In this document: positions 9,453-18,469 of the stretch, in pieces
Position numbering within the stretch: the stretch's first letter is position 1
Layout: each line of letters opens with the position of its first letter
Assembly: GCF_003148805.1 (NCBI RefSeq)
Contig: NZ_QGGX01000016.1
Span: 1-64,000 of the forward strand
Reading direction: 5' to 3'
From: Aminobacter sp. AP02
GTDB taxonomy: Bacteria > Pseudomonadota > Alphaproteobacteria > Rhizobiales > Rhizobiaceae
DNA: 64,000 nucleotides
Notes under the pieces: generated by a model
Database searches by the model: none
What the model saw: the letters and a program-made list of their open reading frames with translations, nothing else
Told to the model about the DNA's origin: nothing
Made by a program: the position numbers and the translations under genes

Positions 9453-9507
9453 GTAGGCCCTTGGTCCAACTATTCCGTCACGTCACTTGGGTCAAAAATC
9501 AGGCGCG
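9453..9507 (+). promoter_or_regulatory. Conserved promoter block before the first DUF1254 gene
   Basis: The first 25 bases, with core CCCTTGGTCCAACTATTCCG at 9458-9477, are identical to a block at 12707. The next 30 bases (ACGTCACTT, then AAAAAT and AGGCGCG) are nearly so. The block ends about 125 bases before the start at 9632. Conservation outside coding sequence before two separate genes points to a shared regulator site plus promoter. The FixJ-type regulator encoded just upstream is the likely binder. Confidence 0.7.
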
Positions 9508-9631
9508 ATGCCTTGCATTGTGAGCTTGTCTTGCACGCCCACCGTTAAGGCTGGCGGCAACTATTGTCCGACATGGCCCGCAGCGTCGGCCTGACAGTCA
9601 ATGTTCGGATCGGCTCACGGGAGGAGTCGAG

Positions 9632-11002
9632 ATGAGGCAGATTTTAACGACGGTTCTGATGGCCGTCGGTCTTGCATCCGGTGTGTGCGCGGATTTGGCG
9701 GAGGCTCAGTCGCTCGCACCTACGGAAATCACGAAGATCGCAGAAGATGCCTACATCTTCGCCTATCCCATGCTCTACGGTTACCAGACGCTCTATACTC
9801 AGACGCAGGATACAACATTCCCCGGTTATATCGGTGGGTTCGGGCAGTATCGTCACTATGCCCGAGCAGCGACACCTGCTGATCTCGACATCGTCACCCC
9901 CAACAACGACACCACCTATTCGTGGGCCTGGCTGGATCTGCGCCGCGAGCCGATCGTTTTTGAAACGCCTGACATCGACGAGGGGCGCTACAACGTTTTC
10001 CAATGGGTCGACCTCTACACCCACATTTTCGCTAGTCCAGGATCACGGCTGAGCGGGACCAAGGGCGGGACGTACATGTTCGCCGGGCCCGACTGGATCG
10101 GCGAGCCGCCCGAGGGCATCGATGAGGTCTTCCATTCGGAAACAGATTTTGTCGGCACTCTTACGCGCACAAGCCTCAATGGCGCGACGGACATTCCCAA
10201 AGTCCGGGAAATCCAGCGCGGCTACCGTTTCACGCCGCTGAGCGTCTATTTGGCCGAGAAACCGCCCGCACCTGCTCCCGAGATCAATTTCCCAGTCTGG
10301 CACGAAGACCTGGCGAAAAGCCCTGCCTTCATCGGATATATGAACTTCCTGCTTGGCCATGCAAAGCCAAACTCGGCAGACGCGGATGCGCTGAAGCGCT
10401 TTGCTGCCCTTGGCATAGGCCCCGGCAAGCCTTTCGATGCTGTGAAGCTGAACAAGGAAACAGCGGCGGCAATTCAGGCTGGTATCGATGCCGCGCTCAA
10501 GAAACTCAACGACCGAGCAGCGACGAACAAGGACAATATCGGTCTGTTCGGCTCGCGCGAGTATCTCAAGGGTGACTATGAGGCTCGCGCGCTCGGCGCA
10601 ATGATGGGTATCTACGGCCAGAACGAACAGGATGCCGTCTACTTCTCTTACCAAGCCGACAAGGACGGCGAACCGCTGGACGGCACGAAGACCTATGAGC
10701 TTGCGTTCAAGGAGGCCCCCCCGGTTTCGCAATTCTGGTCCCTCACGATGTACAATCTGCCGCAGCGCCTTTTGGTCGACAACGGCGTCAACCGCTACTC
10801 CATCGGCGACCGCACCGACGGTCTAGTGAAGAACACTAATGGCGGTGTCACCATCACGCTCAGCAAGACAGACCCCGGCAAGGGCAAGAACTGGCTGCCG
10901 ACGCCTGACGGTCCCTTCTTTATGGTGATGCGCATGTACGGCCCAGGGGAAGGTATCGTCAAAGGCACATGGCCGCGTCCAGAGCCTGAGATCGTGAATT
11001 GA
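9632..11002 (+). CDS. Exported DUF1254/DUF1214 protein (first copy)
   Basis: This is a protein of 456 residues. A Sec signal peptide (MRQILTTVLMAVGLASGVCA) is followed by the DUF1254 N-terminal region (AYIFAYPMLYGYQTLY, TPNNDTTYSWAWLDLR) and a C-terminal DUF1214 region (AFKEAPPVSQFWSLTMYN, GPFFMVMRMYGPGEGIVKG). Such proteins are about this size and usually annotated only by domain; no reaction is established. GGGAGGAG lies nine bases before the ATG. It stands alone after a dedicated promoter block and is followed after 30 bases by a divergent second copy, so the two are probably co-transcribed. Confidence 0.88.
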   Translation: MRQILTTVLMAVGLASGVCADLAEAQSLAPTEITKIAEDAYIFAYPMLYGYQTLYTQTQDTTFPGYIGGFGQYRHYARAATPADLDIVTPNNDTTYSWAWLDLRREPIVFETPDIDEGRYNVFQWVDLYTHIFASPGSRLSGTKGGTYMFAGPDWIGEPPEGIDEVFHSETDFVGTLTRTSLNGATDIPKVREIQRGYRFTPLSVYLAEKPPAPAPEINFPVWHEDLAKSPAFIGYMNFLLGHAKPNSADADALKRFAALGIGPGKPFDAVKLNKETAAAIQAGIDAALKKLNDRAATNKDNIGLFGSREYLKGDYEARALGAMMGIYGQNEQDAVYFSYQADKDGEPLDGTKTYELAFKEAPPVSQFWSLTMYNLPQRLLVDNGVNRYSIGDRTDGLVKNTNGGVTITLSKTDPGKGKNWLPTPDGPFFMVMRMYGPGEGIVKGTWPRPEPEIVN

Positions 11003-11032
11003 TCAAGGCCAAAGCAATCGGGAGTGAAAATC

Positions 11033-12496
11033 ATGAGACACACGTCAATCGCGGCATCCGTTGTGGCCACCTTGATAACAGGAGCGGCCTATGCCCAGAC
11101 CAGTCCACAGGTGCCGTTCGCGAAGACTCCCGCCGAAGTGACCCAGCCGCACAACGGTGTCCTGATGCATCCCGAATATGCCAAGGCGATCGGCCGCACG
11201 GCCTATGTCTGGGGCTGGCCGATGGTCAACATGATCAATCGCCGCGCCGCGATCACCCAGGCCCCGCATCCGGGTCGATTGAATGGCGTGCTTCCGGCCG
11301 CACCTCGCGGCCAGATCGCGATGCTGAGCGGCTACATCGATCCTGGCCAGAACTTCGTGACCTGCCCCAACCAGGACGTCGCCTATGGTCTCGGCTTCTT
11401 TTCGCTCGATGAGGAACCGGTGGTCATCCAGGTGCCGGACTTTGGCGGTCGTTTCTGGATCTATGCGCTCTATGATGCCCGCACAGATCAATTCGCGCAG
11501 GTCGGCAAGCCTTATGAGACAAAGCCGGGCTTCTATCTTCTCGCGGGCCCGAACTGGCGGGGTGAGGTGCCTGCAGGCATCGAAGCTATCATTCGCAGTT
11601 CGACCGAACTTGCGAATATCATCCCGCGTGTCTTCCTTGACGACACGGACGAAGACCGCAACGCAATCCAGCCTGTCCTGGATCAGATCGTCGCTTATCC
11701 GCTGAAGGATTTCGACGGCAAGATGAAGATCATCGATTGGAGCGAAGCGCCCGAAATTCCGGGGCCCGCGTCCGAAGGCAGCGGCGAGACCGCTTGGGTC
11801 GTGCCAGAGAAGTTCTTCGACCAACTCGGCACGGTTCTGGACACGGTGGAGCCGCTTCCCGGAGAAGAGGCAATGTACGCCCAGTTCCGGGCAATGCTCG
11901 CGGCCGCAGCCAAGGACCCGATGGTCAAGCAGGCACTGGTTGAGGCAGCCGTCGAGACCGAACGCGATGTGATCGCACCCTTCTTCGCATGGAATCGCAA
12001 TGGCCGACCGGCGGGCAACGGCTGGAACCGTTCGACTAACAACGCCCAGTTCGGCGTCGATTATTTCGATCGGACAGGTACAGCGAAGTCGAACATGTTC
12101 GACAACAAGCCGACCGAGACGCAGTATTTCTACACCGACAACGATTCTTCCGGCGCGACGCTGAAAGGCGTCACTGCGTACGACGTAACATTTGCTCCGG
12201 GCCAGGAACCTCCGGTCAACGGGTTCTGGTCGCTGACGCTCTACAACGAGCATCATTTCTTCCATCCGAACGATCTTGGCCGTTATTCTCTGGGAACAAA
12301 GAACAAGAAGCTGGCCCGCAATGCCGATGGCTCGCTGACGATTCATGTCAGTGCGAAATTGCCGGGTGCAGACAAGGAAACGAACTGGCTTCCTGCGCCC
12401 GATGGAGCGTTTTCGCTCTACATCCGAGCGTACTGGGGTCAGCAGTCTATCCTGGACGGCTCATGGCAGCCTCCGAAGATTGTTGCGGCGAAATAG
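11033..12496 (+). CDS. Exported DUF1254/DUF1214 protein (second copy)
   Basis: This is a protein of about 487 residues. The signal peptide ends [10 protein letters not shown]. The DUF1254 region includes [17 protein letters not shown] and [21 protein letters not shown]. The DUF1214 region includes [18 protein letters not shown] and [19 protein letters not shown]. It is clearly a divergent paralogue of the gene before it. The ATG at 11033 is preferred to an in-frame GTG at 11024 because the CGGGAG site fits it better. A decayed copy of its last 24 codons lies beyond the sulfatase gene at 14721. Function unknown. Confidence 0.88.
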   Translation: MRHTSIAASVVATLITGAAYAQTSPQVPFAKTPAEVTQPHNGVLMHPEYAKAIGRTAYVWGWPMVNMINRRAAITQAPHPGRLNGVLPAAPRGQIAMLSGYIDPGQNFVTCPNQDVAYGLGFFSLDEEPVVIQVPDFGGRFWIYALYDARTDQFAQVGKPYETKPGFYLLAGPNWRGEVPAGIEAIIRSSTELANIIPRVFLDDTDEDRNAIQPVLDQIVAYPLKDFDGKMKIIDWSEAPEIPGPASEGSGETAWVVPEKFFDQLGTVLDTVEPLPGEEAMYAQFRAMLAAAAKDPMVKQALVEAAVETERDVIAPFFAWNRNGRPAGNGWNRSTNNAQFGVDYFDRTGTAKSNMFDNKPTETQYFYTDNDSSGATLKGVTAYDVTFAPGQEPPVNGFWSLTLYNEHHFFHPNDLGRYSLGTKNKKLARNADGSLTIHVSAKLPGADKETNWLPAPDGAFSLYIRAYWGQQSILDGSWQPPKIVAAK

Positions 12497-12706
12497 GCGC
12501 GATCAGGCAGCCGGCTCGATAGGCAGCATCCCCACTTCCACTCGGGCGGCCGCATTGTTCGTACAGTGTTTGGCAGAAACACCATTGAAACGTTGACGCA
12601 TCCGTCGCCTGACAATTGTCGGCCAGCGACAATGACTAGATGATCGAAAACTTCGGAACAGGAAGGAACTGGGCTCCGGTGCACAAGTGTTGGTTTGGGC
12701 ATGACC

Positions 12707-12762
12707 GTAGGCCCTTGGTCCAACTATTCCGCTACGTCACTTAGGTTAAAAATTGAGGCGCG
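12707..12762 (+). promoter_or_regulatory. Conserved promoter block before the sulfatase gene
   Basis: This is the second copy of the block at 9453. The first 25 bases are identical, including CCTTGGTCCAACTATTCCG, and the rest matches with a few substitutions and one indel. Even the following leader is recognisably related. It ends about 92 bases before the start at 12854. The sulfatase is therefore likely co-regulated with the DUF1254 genes. Confidence 0.7.
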
Positions 12763-12853
12763 GGGACGATCCGCGACGCCATTGCATCTGCTCATCGGCG
12801 GCTCGCTCGCACGCGCCGATATCGATGGCAGCCAACTGAAACAGGAGACAACG

Positions 12854-14488
12854 ATGACGGACAAGACCGAGCATTCAGATCCGACGTCGGGCGTCGACGT
12901 CACACGACGCAGACTGCTGGCTGGAACAGCGGTTGCGGCCGTGTCGGCACTGGCCGCGACGTCGTTTGAACTTGCTCGGACAGCGCCGGCGCGAGCCCAG
13001 GCAACGCCGTCCGGCAAACCGCCCAACATCCTTGTCATCTGGGGCGACGACATCGGCACCTGGAACATCAGTCACAATAGCCGCGGCATGATGGGCTACC
13101 AGACGCCGAACATCGACCGCATTGCCCAGGAAGGCGTCTCCTTTACTGACTACTACGGCCAGCAGAGCTGCACCGCAGGCCGCGCCGCATTCATCGGCGG
13201 TATTGTGCCAGTGCGAGCCGGTATGACGAAGGTTGGTCTGCCCGGCGCGAAGGAAGGCTGGCAGGCGAGCGACCCGACCATAGCGGCGCTGTTGAAGGAC
13301 AAGGGGTATGCTACCGGCCAGTTCGGCAAGAACCACTTTGGCGATCGCGACGAACACCTGCCGACCATGCATGGCTTCGACGAGTATTTCGGCAGCCTCT
13401 ACCACCTGAATGCCTCCGAAGAGCCGGAAAATCTCGACTATCCGAAGGATCCCGAATTCCTCAAGAAGTTTGGGCCGCGCGGTGTGTTGAAGACCAGGGC
13501 CGACGGCAAGGGCGGCCAGTCGATCGAAGATACCGGTCCGCTAACCAAGAAGCGCATGCAAACCATTGACGAAGAAACCCTCGCTGCCGCGAAGGATTTC
13601 ATCACTCGGCAGAAAACTGCTGGCACGCCATTCTTCTGTTGGTGGAACGCCACGCGCATGCATTTCCGCACTCACGTCAAGGCGGAACACCGCGGCATTT
13701 CGGGTCAGGACGAGTATTCCGACGGCATGGTCGAACACGACGCGATGGTCGGCGACATGCTCAAGCTGATTGACGATCTCGGCCTGGCCGAAGACACCAT
13801 CGTCTTTTACTCGACCGACAATGGCCCGCACTACAACGCCTGGCCGGATGCCGGCACTACACCTTTCCGCAGCGAAAAGAACTCCAACTGGGAAGGCGCT
13901 TATCGCGTACCGGCCTTCGTGCGCTGGCCCGGCCATTTCACCGCCGGAGCCACGCTCAACGGTCTCGTGGCACATGAAGACTGGATGGTGACGTTCCTGA
14001 CGGCAGCCGGCATGCCCGACGTCAAGGAGAGGCTGATGAAAGGCGATACTTTTGCTGGGCGAAAGTATCGCACCCATCCCGACGGCTACAACATGCTCGA
14101 CTACCTGAGCGGCAAGGCCAAGGAATCGCCGCGCAAGGAGTTCTGGTATGTCAGCGACGATGGCCAGGTTGTCGCCGCCCGCTGGCAAGATTGGAAGGTC
14201 GTCTTCCTGGAGAATCGCGGCGAGGCCTTCGGCGTCTGGCGCGAGCCGTATGTCGAACTGCGGGTACCGTTGCTGTTCAATCTGCGCCGGGATCCATTTG
14301 AAAAGGCCCAGCACAATTCGAACACCTACAATGATTGGTTCCTAGACCGGGCCTTCGTCCTTGTCCCGATCCAGACACTGGCATCACAGTTCCTGTTGAC
14401 CATGAAGGATTATCCGCCCAGCCAGACGCCAGGGTCCTTCAACCTGAGCAAGATCGAAGCGCAGCTCAGGGGCAGCGGTGGAGGCTGA
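12854..14488 (+). CDS. Tat-exported arylsulfatase-family hydrolase
   Basis: This is a protein of about 544 residues of the alkaline phosphatase superfamily sulfatases. A twin-arginine signal (TRRRLLAGTAVAAV, residues 17-30) precedes the metal-binding DD pair in VIWGDDIG (65-66). The modified-residue motif is CTAGR (106-110), a Cys-type site with Ala instead of the usual Pro of C-x-P-x-R. HGFDEYFG and FYSTDNGPHYN supply further metal and substrate ligands. AGGAG lies six bases before the ATG at 12854; an upstream in-frame ATG at 12695 would include the promoter block and is rejected. It would need a formylglycine-generating enzyme, and none is in the window. Substrate unknown. Confidence 0.88.
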   Translation: MTDKTEHSDPTSGVDVTRRRLLAGTAVAAVSALAATSFELARTAPARAQATPSGKPPNILVIWGDDIGTWNISHNSRGMMGYQTPNIDRIAQEGVSFTDYYGQQSCTAGRAAFIGGIVPVRAGMTKVGLPGAKEGWQASDPTIAALLKDKGYATGQFGKNHFGDRDEHLPTMHGFDEYFGSLYHLNASEEPENLDYPKDPEFLKKFGPRGVLKTRADGKGGQSIEDTGPLTKKRMQTIDEETLAAAKDFITRQKTAGTPFFCWWNATRMHFRTHVKAEHRGISGQDEYSDGMVEHDAMVGDMLKLIDDLGLAEDTIVFYSTDNGPHYNAWPDAGTTPFRSEKNSNWEGAYRVPAFVRWPGHFTAGATLNGLVAHEDWMVTFLTAAGMPDVKERLMKGDTFAGRKYRTHPDGYNMLDYLSGKAKESPRKEFWYVSDDGQVVAARWQDWKVVFLENRGEAFGVWREPYVELRVPLLFNLRRDPFEKAQHNSNTYNDWFLDRAFVLVPIQTLASQFLLTMKDYPPSQTPGSFNLSKIEAQLRGSGGG

Positions 14489-14720
14489 TTTAGTCCAATG
14501 CGAGGTCGTCGTTGAAGCCGCGACGGCCTCCCACTGCCTTGTGGATCCGAACTGCGTCCATTCATACAGGGCGGATACATGGCCGCACCAACCAGCAATT
14601 GAAGAATACTCAGATAAACTCTTGCGAACGGAGAGCCGTCTATACACCGCTCCAAACAGGACGTTCGGCAGATTGACGCCTGCTGTCGGTTTCTGCCACT
14701 CTTTGCGACGGTGGCTCTGA

Positions 14721-14795
14721 ATCCATGCATATTTTGGCCGGCAGCGGATCCTCGGTGGCACATGAAAGCGGTCGAAGATCGTTGCGGCAAAGTAG
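14721..14795 (+). pseudogene. Remnant of a DUF1254/DUF1214 gene 3' end
   Basis: In one frame this stretch reads IHAYFGRQRILGGT, stop, KRSKIVAAK, stop. That matches the end of the second DUF1254 protein ([24 protein letters not shown], split here across [13 protein letters not shown] and [11 protein letters not shown]), including the final stop and the following GGCGCG. The Trp codon has become TGA. Similarity appears again downstream around CAGAAACACC (14837, compare 12574). So a third copy or a duplicated gene end once stood here. The rest of 14489-14950 has no gene. Confidence 0.75.
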
Positions 14796-14950
14796 GCGCG
14801 CCCCGGGGCTGCGTTGCGGGTCCGCAACATGGCCAGCAGAAACACCTTGCAAGCGTTGATGTTAATTGCCGTTTACCGCCTCTGGTGCATTCTAATCGCC
14901 AAGAAGTGTCAGATGCCTCTCATTCTCGAATCCGTGGAGCGGGGATTGCC

Positions 14951-16954
14951 ATGACCAGACTTCGCGCAACACCGCTCTTCGCATTTGCTGTCATTGTAGC
15001 CAGTCCCATCCCCGCACTCGCCGCCAACTGCAAGTCGAGCGGGGGGCTCACTTATCTTGGCAACACCAGGGACGCTTCCCGGTCTGTCTGGCTTTCGCGC
15101 ACGGATCAAGGTTCGTTCGCGCTTGAGTCTGCTCAGGGCAGCCAGACAGTGGACACCTGGGGAGTTCCGCCCGACCGACGGCTGCATATCTCGACTTCAC
15201 CCGAGGTGTCCAACGGCAACGGCGGCACCCATAAACTCTACGAGACAAGCGACAACAAGCCGTGCCTGATCGATACGCAAAATCAGAAGCGTGACTGGAA
15301 CATTCCGCCTAATATCCAACTCCCCAACCTGAATTTGCCCGACCGACCGCCGATCGGAAATTTCTTCCCGGATTTCAAACCGCCAACACTGACACCAGGT
15401 CTTCCGATACGGCCACAGTCGCCAATCGCCACGCTACCACCTAGCGGCTTGACGCCCGGTCGCCCGGCGCGGCCGCCCAGCGGTGTGATGCCGGGAATGC
15501 CTGGAGGCGTGCAGCAGCCGATCGCGACGCTGCCGCCGGGCGGCTTAACGCCGGGTCGTCCGACAAGGCCGCCAAGCGGTGTGATGCCGGGAATGCCTGG
15601 AGGCGTGCAGTCGCCAATCGCGACGTTGCCGCCTGGCGGCTTAACGCCGGGCCGTCCCACGCGGCCGCCCAGCGGTGTGATGCCGGGAATGCCTGGAGGC
15701 GTGCAGCAGCCGATCGCGACGCTGCCGCCGGGCGGCTTAACGCCGGGTCGTCCGACAAGGCCGCCAAGCGGTGTGATGCCGGGAATGCCTGGAGGCGTGC
15801 AGTCGCCAATCGCGACGTTGCCGCCTGGCGGCTTAACGCCGGGTCGTCCGACAAGGCCGCCAAGCGGTGTGATGCCGGGAATGCCTGGAGGCGTGCAGCC
15901 GCCGATCGCGACGCTGCCGCCTGGTGGCGTCACAGTGCCGGGAAGCCCAGGCCTGGTGCGACTCCCCGACGGAACGCTGACAAGAACAACGGTAGCGGGC
16001 ATACAGGAGCGATGCATCGATCCGCGCTCTGCCACTACAGACGCACAAACGAAGTGGCCGATCTGTCCGGACGAACTCCTCGCCGAAGCTGCCCGAAGCG
16101 GCGCAAATCCCGGCGAGGTGCCTTTGACAGAGGGGCGCGATCTAGGCGCGCCGACCTTGTGGAACGCCTGGGGGCAACCTCTTTTCGTCCAGGTTTCCGA
16201 CCAGCGTTTTGGTCTCGACATGGACACACAGCTGGGCAGCATCACCCTTGGCTTGGACCGGCGCATTGGCGAGGATTGGGTGCTGGGAGCATCGCTTGCC
16301 GTGCAGCACAGTTCGACCGAAGGCTTCGGCGACCTGTTGCAGGCAGACAGCACCGGGTTTGCCATCGGCCCCTATCTCGCCGTCCGTCTGTCGCCCCACT
16401 GGGCGATCGATACGTCGCTCACATATGGCCAATACGACAACGATCTTGAACTGAGCGTCCTGGAGGGTAGCTACCAATCCCGGCAATGGTCGGGAAACGT
16501 CACAGCACATGGGCAGTATACGCTTGGCGAGTATTTCGTGCGTCCAAAGGCGTCCATCACCTACTCCCACATCCAAAGCGACGGATATGACCTTGAAGGG
16601 AATGTGCTCAACCTTCCGGTCAACGTCAGCTTCCCAGAGGACAGCTTCAATTTTGGCGTCATCGAAGCTTCGACGGAGTTCAGCCGAATTTTCCTTTTCG
16701 AAAACGGAACAAGCATAATGCCCTATGCCGAAATCGGGGCGACCTACGAGTTCGAACGGCCGAATGGCGGCCAGATCCTTACGGCGGATCTGGAGCTGGC
16801 AACTCCCTCGGCTTGGGCTGGGACAGTGCGAGCGGGCGCGCGCATGCTGTTCAACAATTCCGTTCAGGTCGAGGCCAGCGGTGGCTATCTCAGTTTCGGC
16901 CAAAATGGACTTGATGTGTGGGAGGGCAAGCTTCAGGTCTCCTTCGGCTTCTGA
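14951..16954 (+). CDS. Autotransporter-type outer-membrane protein with Pro/Gly repeats
   Basis: This is a protein of about 667 residues. A signal peptide (residues 1-25, ending ALAAN) and a short Cys-containing region (TYLGNTRDASRSVW) are followed by a proline-rich linker. Five near-identical 32-residue repeats (residues about 160-319, PPGGLTPGRPTRPPSGVMPG type) come next. From about residue 405 the sequence has the pattern of an autotransporter beta barrel (LGSITLGLDRRIGEDWVLGA, YLSFGQNGLDVW), ending in the aromatic SFGF expected for outer-membrane insertion. It probably displays the repeat stalk at the surface. The ATG at 14951 is chosen because it starts the signal peptide; the frame is open further upstream but overlaps the DUF1254 remnant. 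Which substrate the stalk binds is unknown. Confidence 0.82.
   Translation: MTRLRATPLFAFAVIVASPIPALAANCKSSGGLTYLGNTRDASRSVWLSRTDQGSFALESAQGSQTVDTWGVPPDRRLHISTSPEVSNGNGGTHKLYETSDNKPCLIDTQNQKRDWNIPPNIQLPNLNLPDRPPIGNFFPDFKPPTLTPGLPIRPQSPIATLPPSGLTPGRPARPPSGVMPGMPGGVQQPIATLPPGGLTPGRPTRPPSGVMPGMPGGVQSPIATLPPGGLTPGRPTRPPSGVMPGMPGGVQQPIATLPPGGLTPGRPTRPPSGVMPGMPGGVQSPIATLPPGGLTPGRPTRPPSGVMPGMPGGVQPPIATLPPGGVTVPGSPGLVRLPDGTLTRTTVAGIQERCIDPRSATTDAQTKWPICPDELLAEAARSGANPGEVPLTEGRDLGAPTLWNAWGQPLFVQVSDQRFGLDMDTQLGSITLGLDRRIGEDWVLGASLAVQHSSTEGFGDLLQADSTGFAIGPYLAVRLSPHWAIDTSLTYGQYDNDLELSVLEGSYQSRQWSGNVTAHGQYTLGEYFVRPKASITYSHIQSDGYDLEGNVLNLPVNVSFPEDSFNFGVIEASTEFSRIFLFENGTSIMPYAEIGATYEFERPNGGQILTADLELATPSAWAGTVRAGARMLFNNSVQVEASGGYLSFGQNGLDVWEGKLQVSFGF
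15428..15907 (+). repeat. Five tandem 96-bp repeats inside the autotransporter gene
   Basis: Units begin at 15428, 15524, 15620, 15716 and 15812, with a degenerate sixth start at 15908. The period is exactly 96 bases (32 codons), so copy number can change without breaking the frame. Units 2 and 4 (QQPI type) and units 3 and 5 (QSPI type) are almost identical at the DNA level, which indicates recent duplication of a two-unit block. Confidence 0.92.
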
Positions 16955-17812
16955 AACATGCATTTGCCGCTTGACCGACAACTGCCGCTTCTGGGAACCT
17001 TCGTTCCAATCGGCTAAGCGGATGGCACTTAACGTGGACAAGAAGATCCATGCTGGACAGTGTCTTGGGAATTCGCACCCATCAAAGACATTTCGTGACG
17101 TGAGACCTACTGTAAGTTGCTGTCCCTGCCGATGATCCAAGAAGCGACGCCGAGCGGTCAGCAGATCGTCTTCTCCGATGTCGGCATTGAGGTGACCATA
17201 AGAACTACGCTCATGACCGACTTCGGGTTGGATGCAGTTTGGCAGCTTTTGCCTCCTGTGCTCCAACAACTGACGGTCTCGAACCGTGAAGAGTTTCGGG
17301 CGCCGGGAGGCGTACGAAAGTCCCCGAGGAAGGAACCCGCGGGCCACAGTCAACGGCTATGGAAATTTCGATCTGCGGCCGATGTCGGCGTTGGCGCGGC
17401 CGCCGATGGGAAGCGCGAGGTGGATGCGGGCAGGCCGCTTCGTTGCTCCATCGCGCGGTGTTGGCGGCCCGGCCCTGGTCCGGCCACTCGCCTGTCGACG
17501 CCAGCAATCATCATGGACACGCGTGGGTCCGTTGCCGGAGGCTGAGTGCCCGCGGCTGAAGGCTGGATCATCCCATGCCGGGTCATGGGGCGCTCTCCCG
17601 GTTCCTCGCCGCTCTGCCTCGCGGTCCGCGCGGCTGGCTCCAGCGTTCGAACACCTCGATGACCACCGCATCCGCCATTGCGGTCTGCTCGCCGGCTCCT
17701 CGCGCAAGGCCAGCCTCGTGCTTGCCCGCCAGTTGCTCGCGGTCGCGCCTCCCGTCCTGAACGATCCATCGGTGGAATTGGACGACTTTCGCCCGCCCTG
17801 CGCGTGAGCGGC
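16955..17812. other. Non-coding stretch between autotransporter and IS remnants
   Basis: No convincing gene is seen here on either strand. Open frames are short, overlap one another and lack ribosome-binding sites and family motifs. The stretch probably holds the autotransporter terminator and decayed DNA flanking the insertion sequences. Confidence 0.5.
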
Positions 17813-18371
17813 ATGGGTGTAAGTGAATACGCCGCCGCACTGCATCTGTCTCGCTATTCGCTGCGCAAATGGCGCGACCGGCTGGATGATGGCGAGGTCG
17901 AGATCGACTGGCGCGCGCATCTTCATCCCTCTGACCGCGCTGCCGTTAGCACTAGTGCTATCGGAGCGACGCCCGCCCGAAAGCGGATTGACAGATCCGC
18001 CAAAGGACAGTCCGGCCGCATCTAGCCAACCAGCCCGGCGCTTATTCAGCGACGATGACAAACGTGCCATTGCGCTGGAAACCAAGCAGCCAGATGCCAC
18101 TGTCTCGCGCGTTGCGCGCAAGCATGGGATCGTCACCGGCATCGTGTTTCGCTGGCGCGCGGAATTCGGCGTGACGCAGAAGTAAGCGAAACTGGCATCC
18201 GTGACGCTGGCAACGGACGCGCCAGCGGCACTCGCGCTGCAGAACCTTGTGCAGCCGCCTGACGGGATGATGGCAATCGAACTGCCCGATGGGCGGCGTG
18301 TCTTTGCACCTGCAGGCAGGGATCCTGTTGCAGTACGGGCGTTCGTCGCGAGGGGAGGGACTGCATCATAA
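17813..18371 (+). pseudogene. tnpA: IS66-family accessory gene tnpA, broken
   Basis: The start MGVSEYAAALHLSRYSLRKW matches the N-terminus of rhizobial IS66 TnpA (Orf1) proteins. After a frameshift near 17950-18000 the match continues in another frame as RRLFSDDDKRAIALETKQ and VSRVARKHGIVTGIVFRWR, a helix-turn-helix region. An in-frame TAA at 18183 interrupts it, and the same frame then continues with AIELPDGRRVFAPAGRDPVA to the stop at 18369. One frameshift plus one nonsense codon means the gene is dead. Confidence 0.8.
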
Positions 18372-18469
18372 TGATCGTTGCGGCGGGAGTGAAGGTGCAC
18401 CTGGCATTGGCTCACACCGACATGAGGAAGGGGCTGGACGGACTCGCCCTGCTGGTCAGGCAACGCTGA
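18371..18469 (+). pseudogene. tnpB: IS66-family tnpB, 5' fragment
   Basis: The ATG overlaps the tnpA stop (TAATG), the normal IS66 arrangement. The product MIVAAGVKVHLALAHTDMRK-GLDGLALLV is the TnpB (Orf2) N-terminus. Homology ends after about 30 codons, exactly where the minus-strand IS5-type remnant begins, so that element landed in tnpB. No TnpC transposase gene remains. Confidence 0.8.

Noticed and set aside
12695-12853. In-frame upstream extension of the sulfatase
   Set aside because: It would translate the promoter block shared with 9453, has no ribosome-binding site, and would displace the Tat signal from the N-terminus.
15283-16365. Long open frame on the minus strand opposite the autotransporter
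   Set aside because: It is a mirror of the 96-bp GC-rich repeats; the plus-strand reading has a signal peptide and barrel, the minus strand has no start signal or family.
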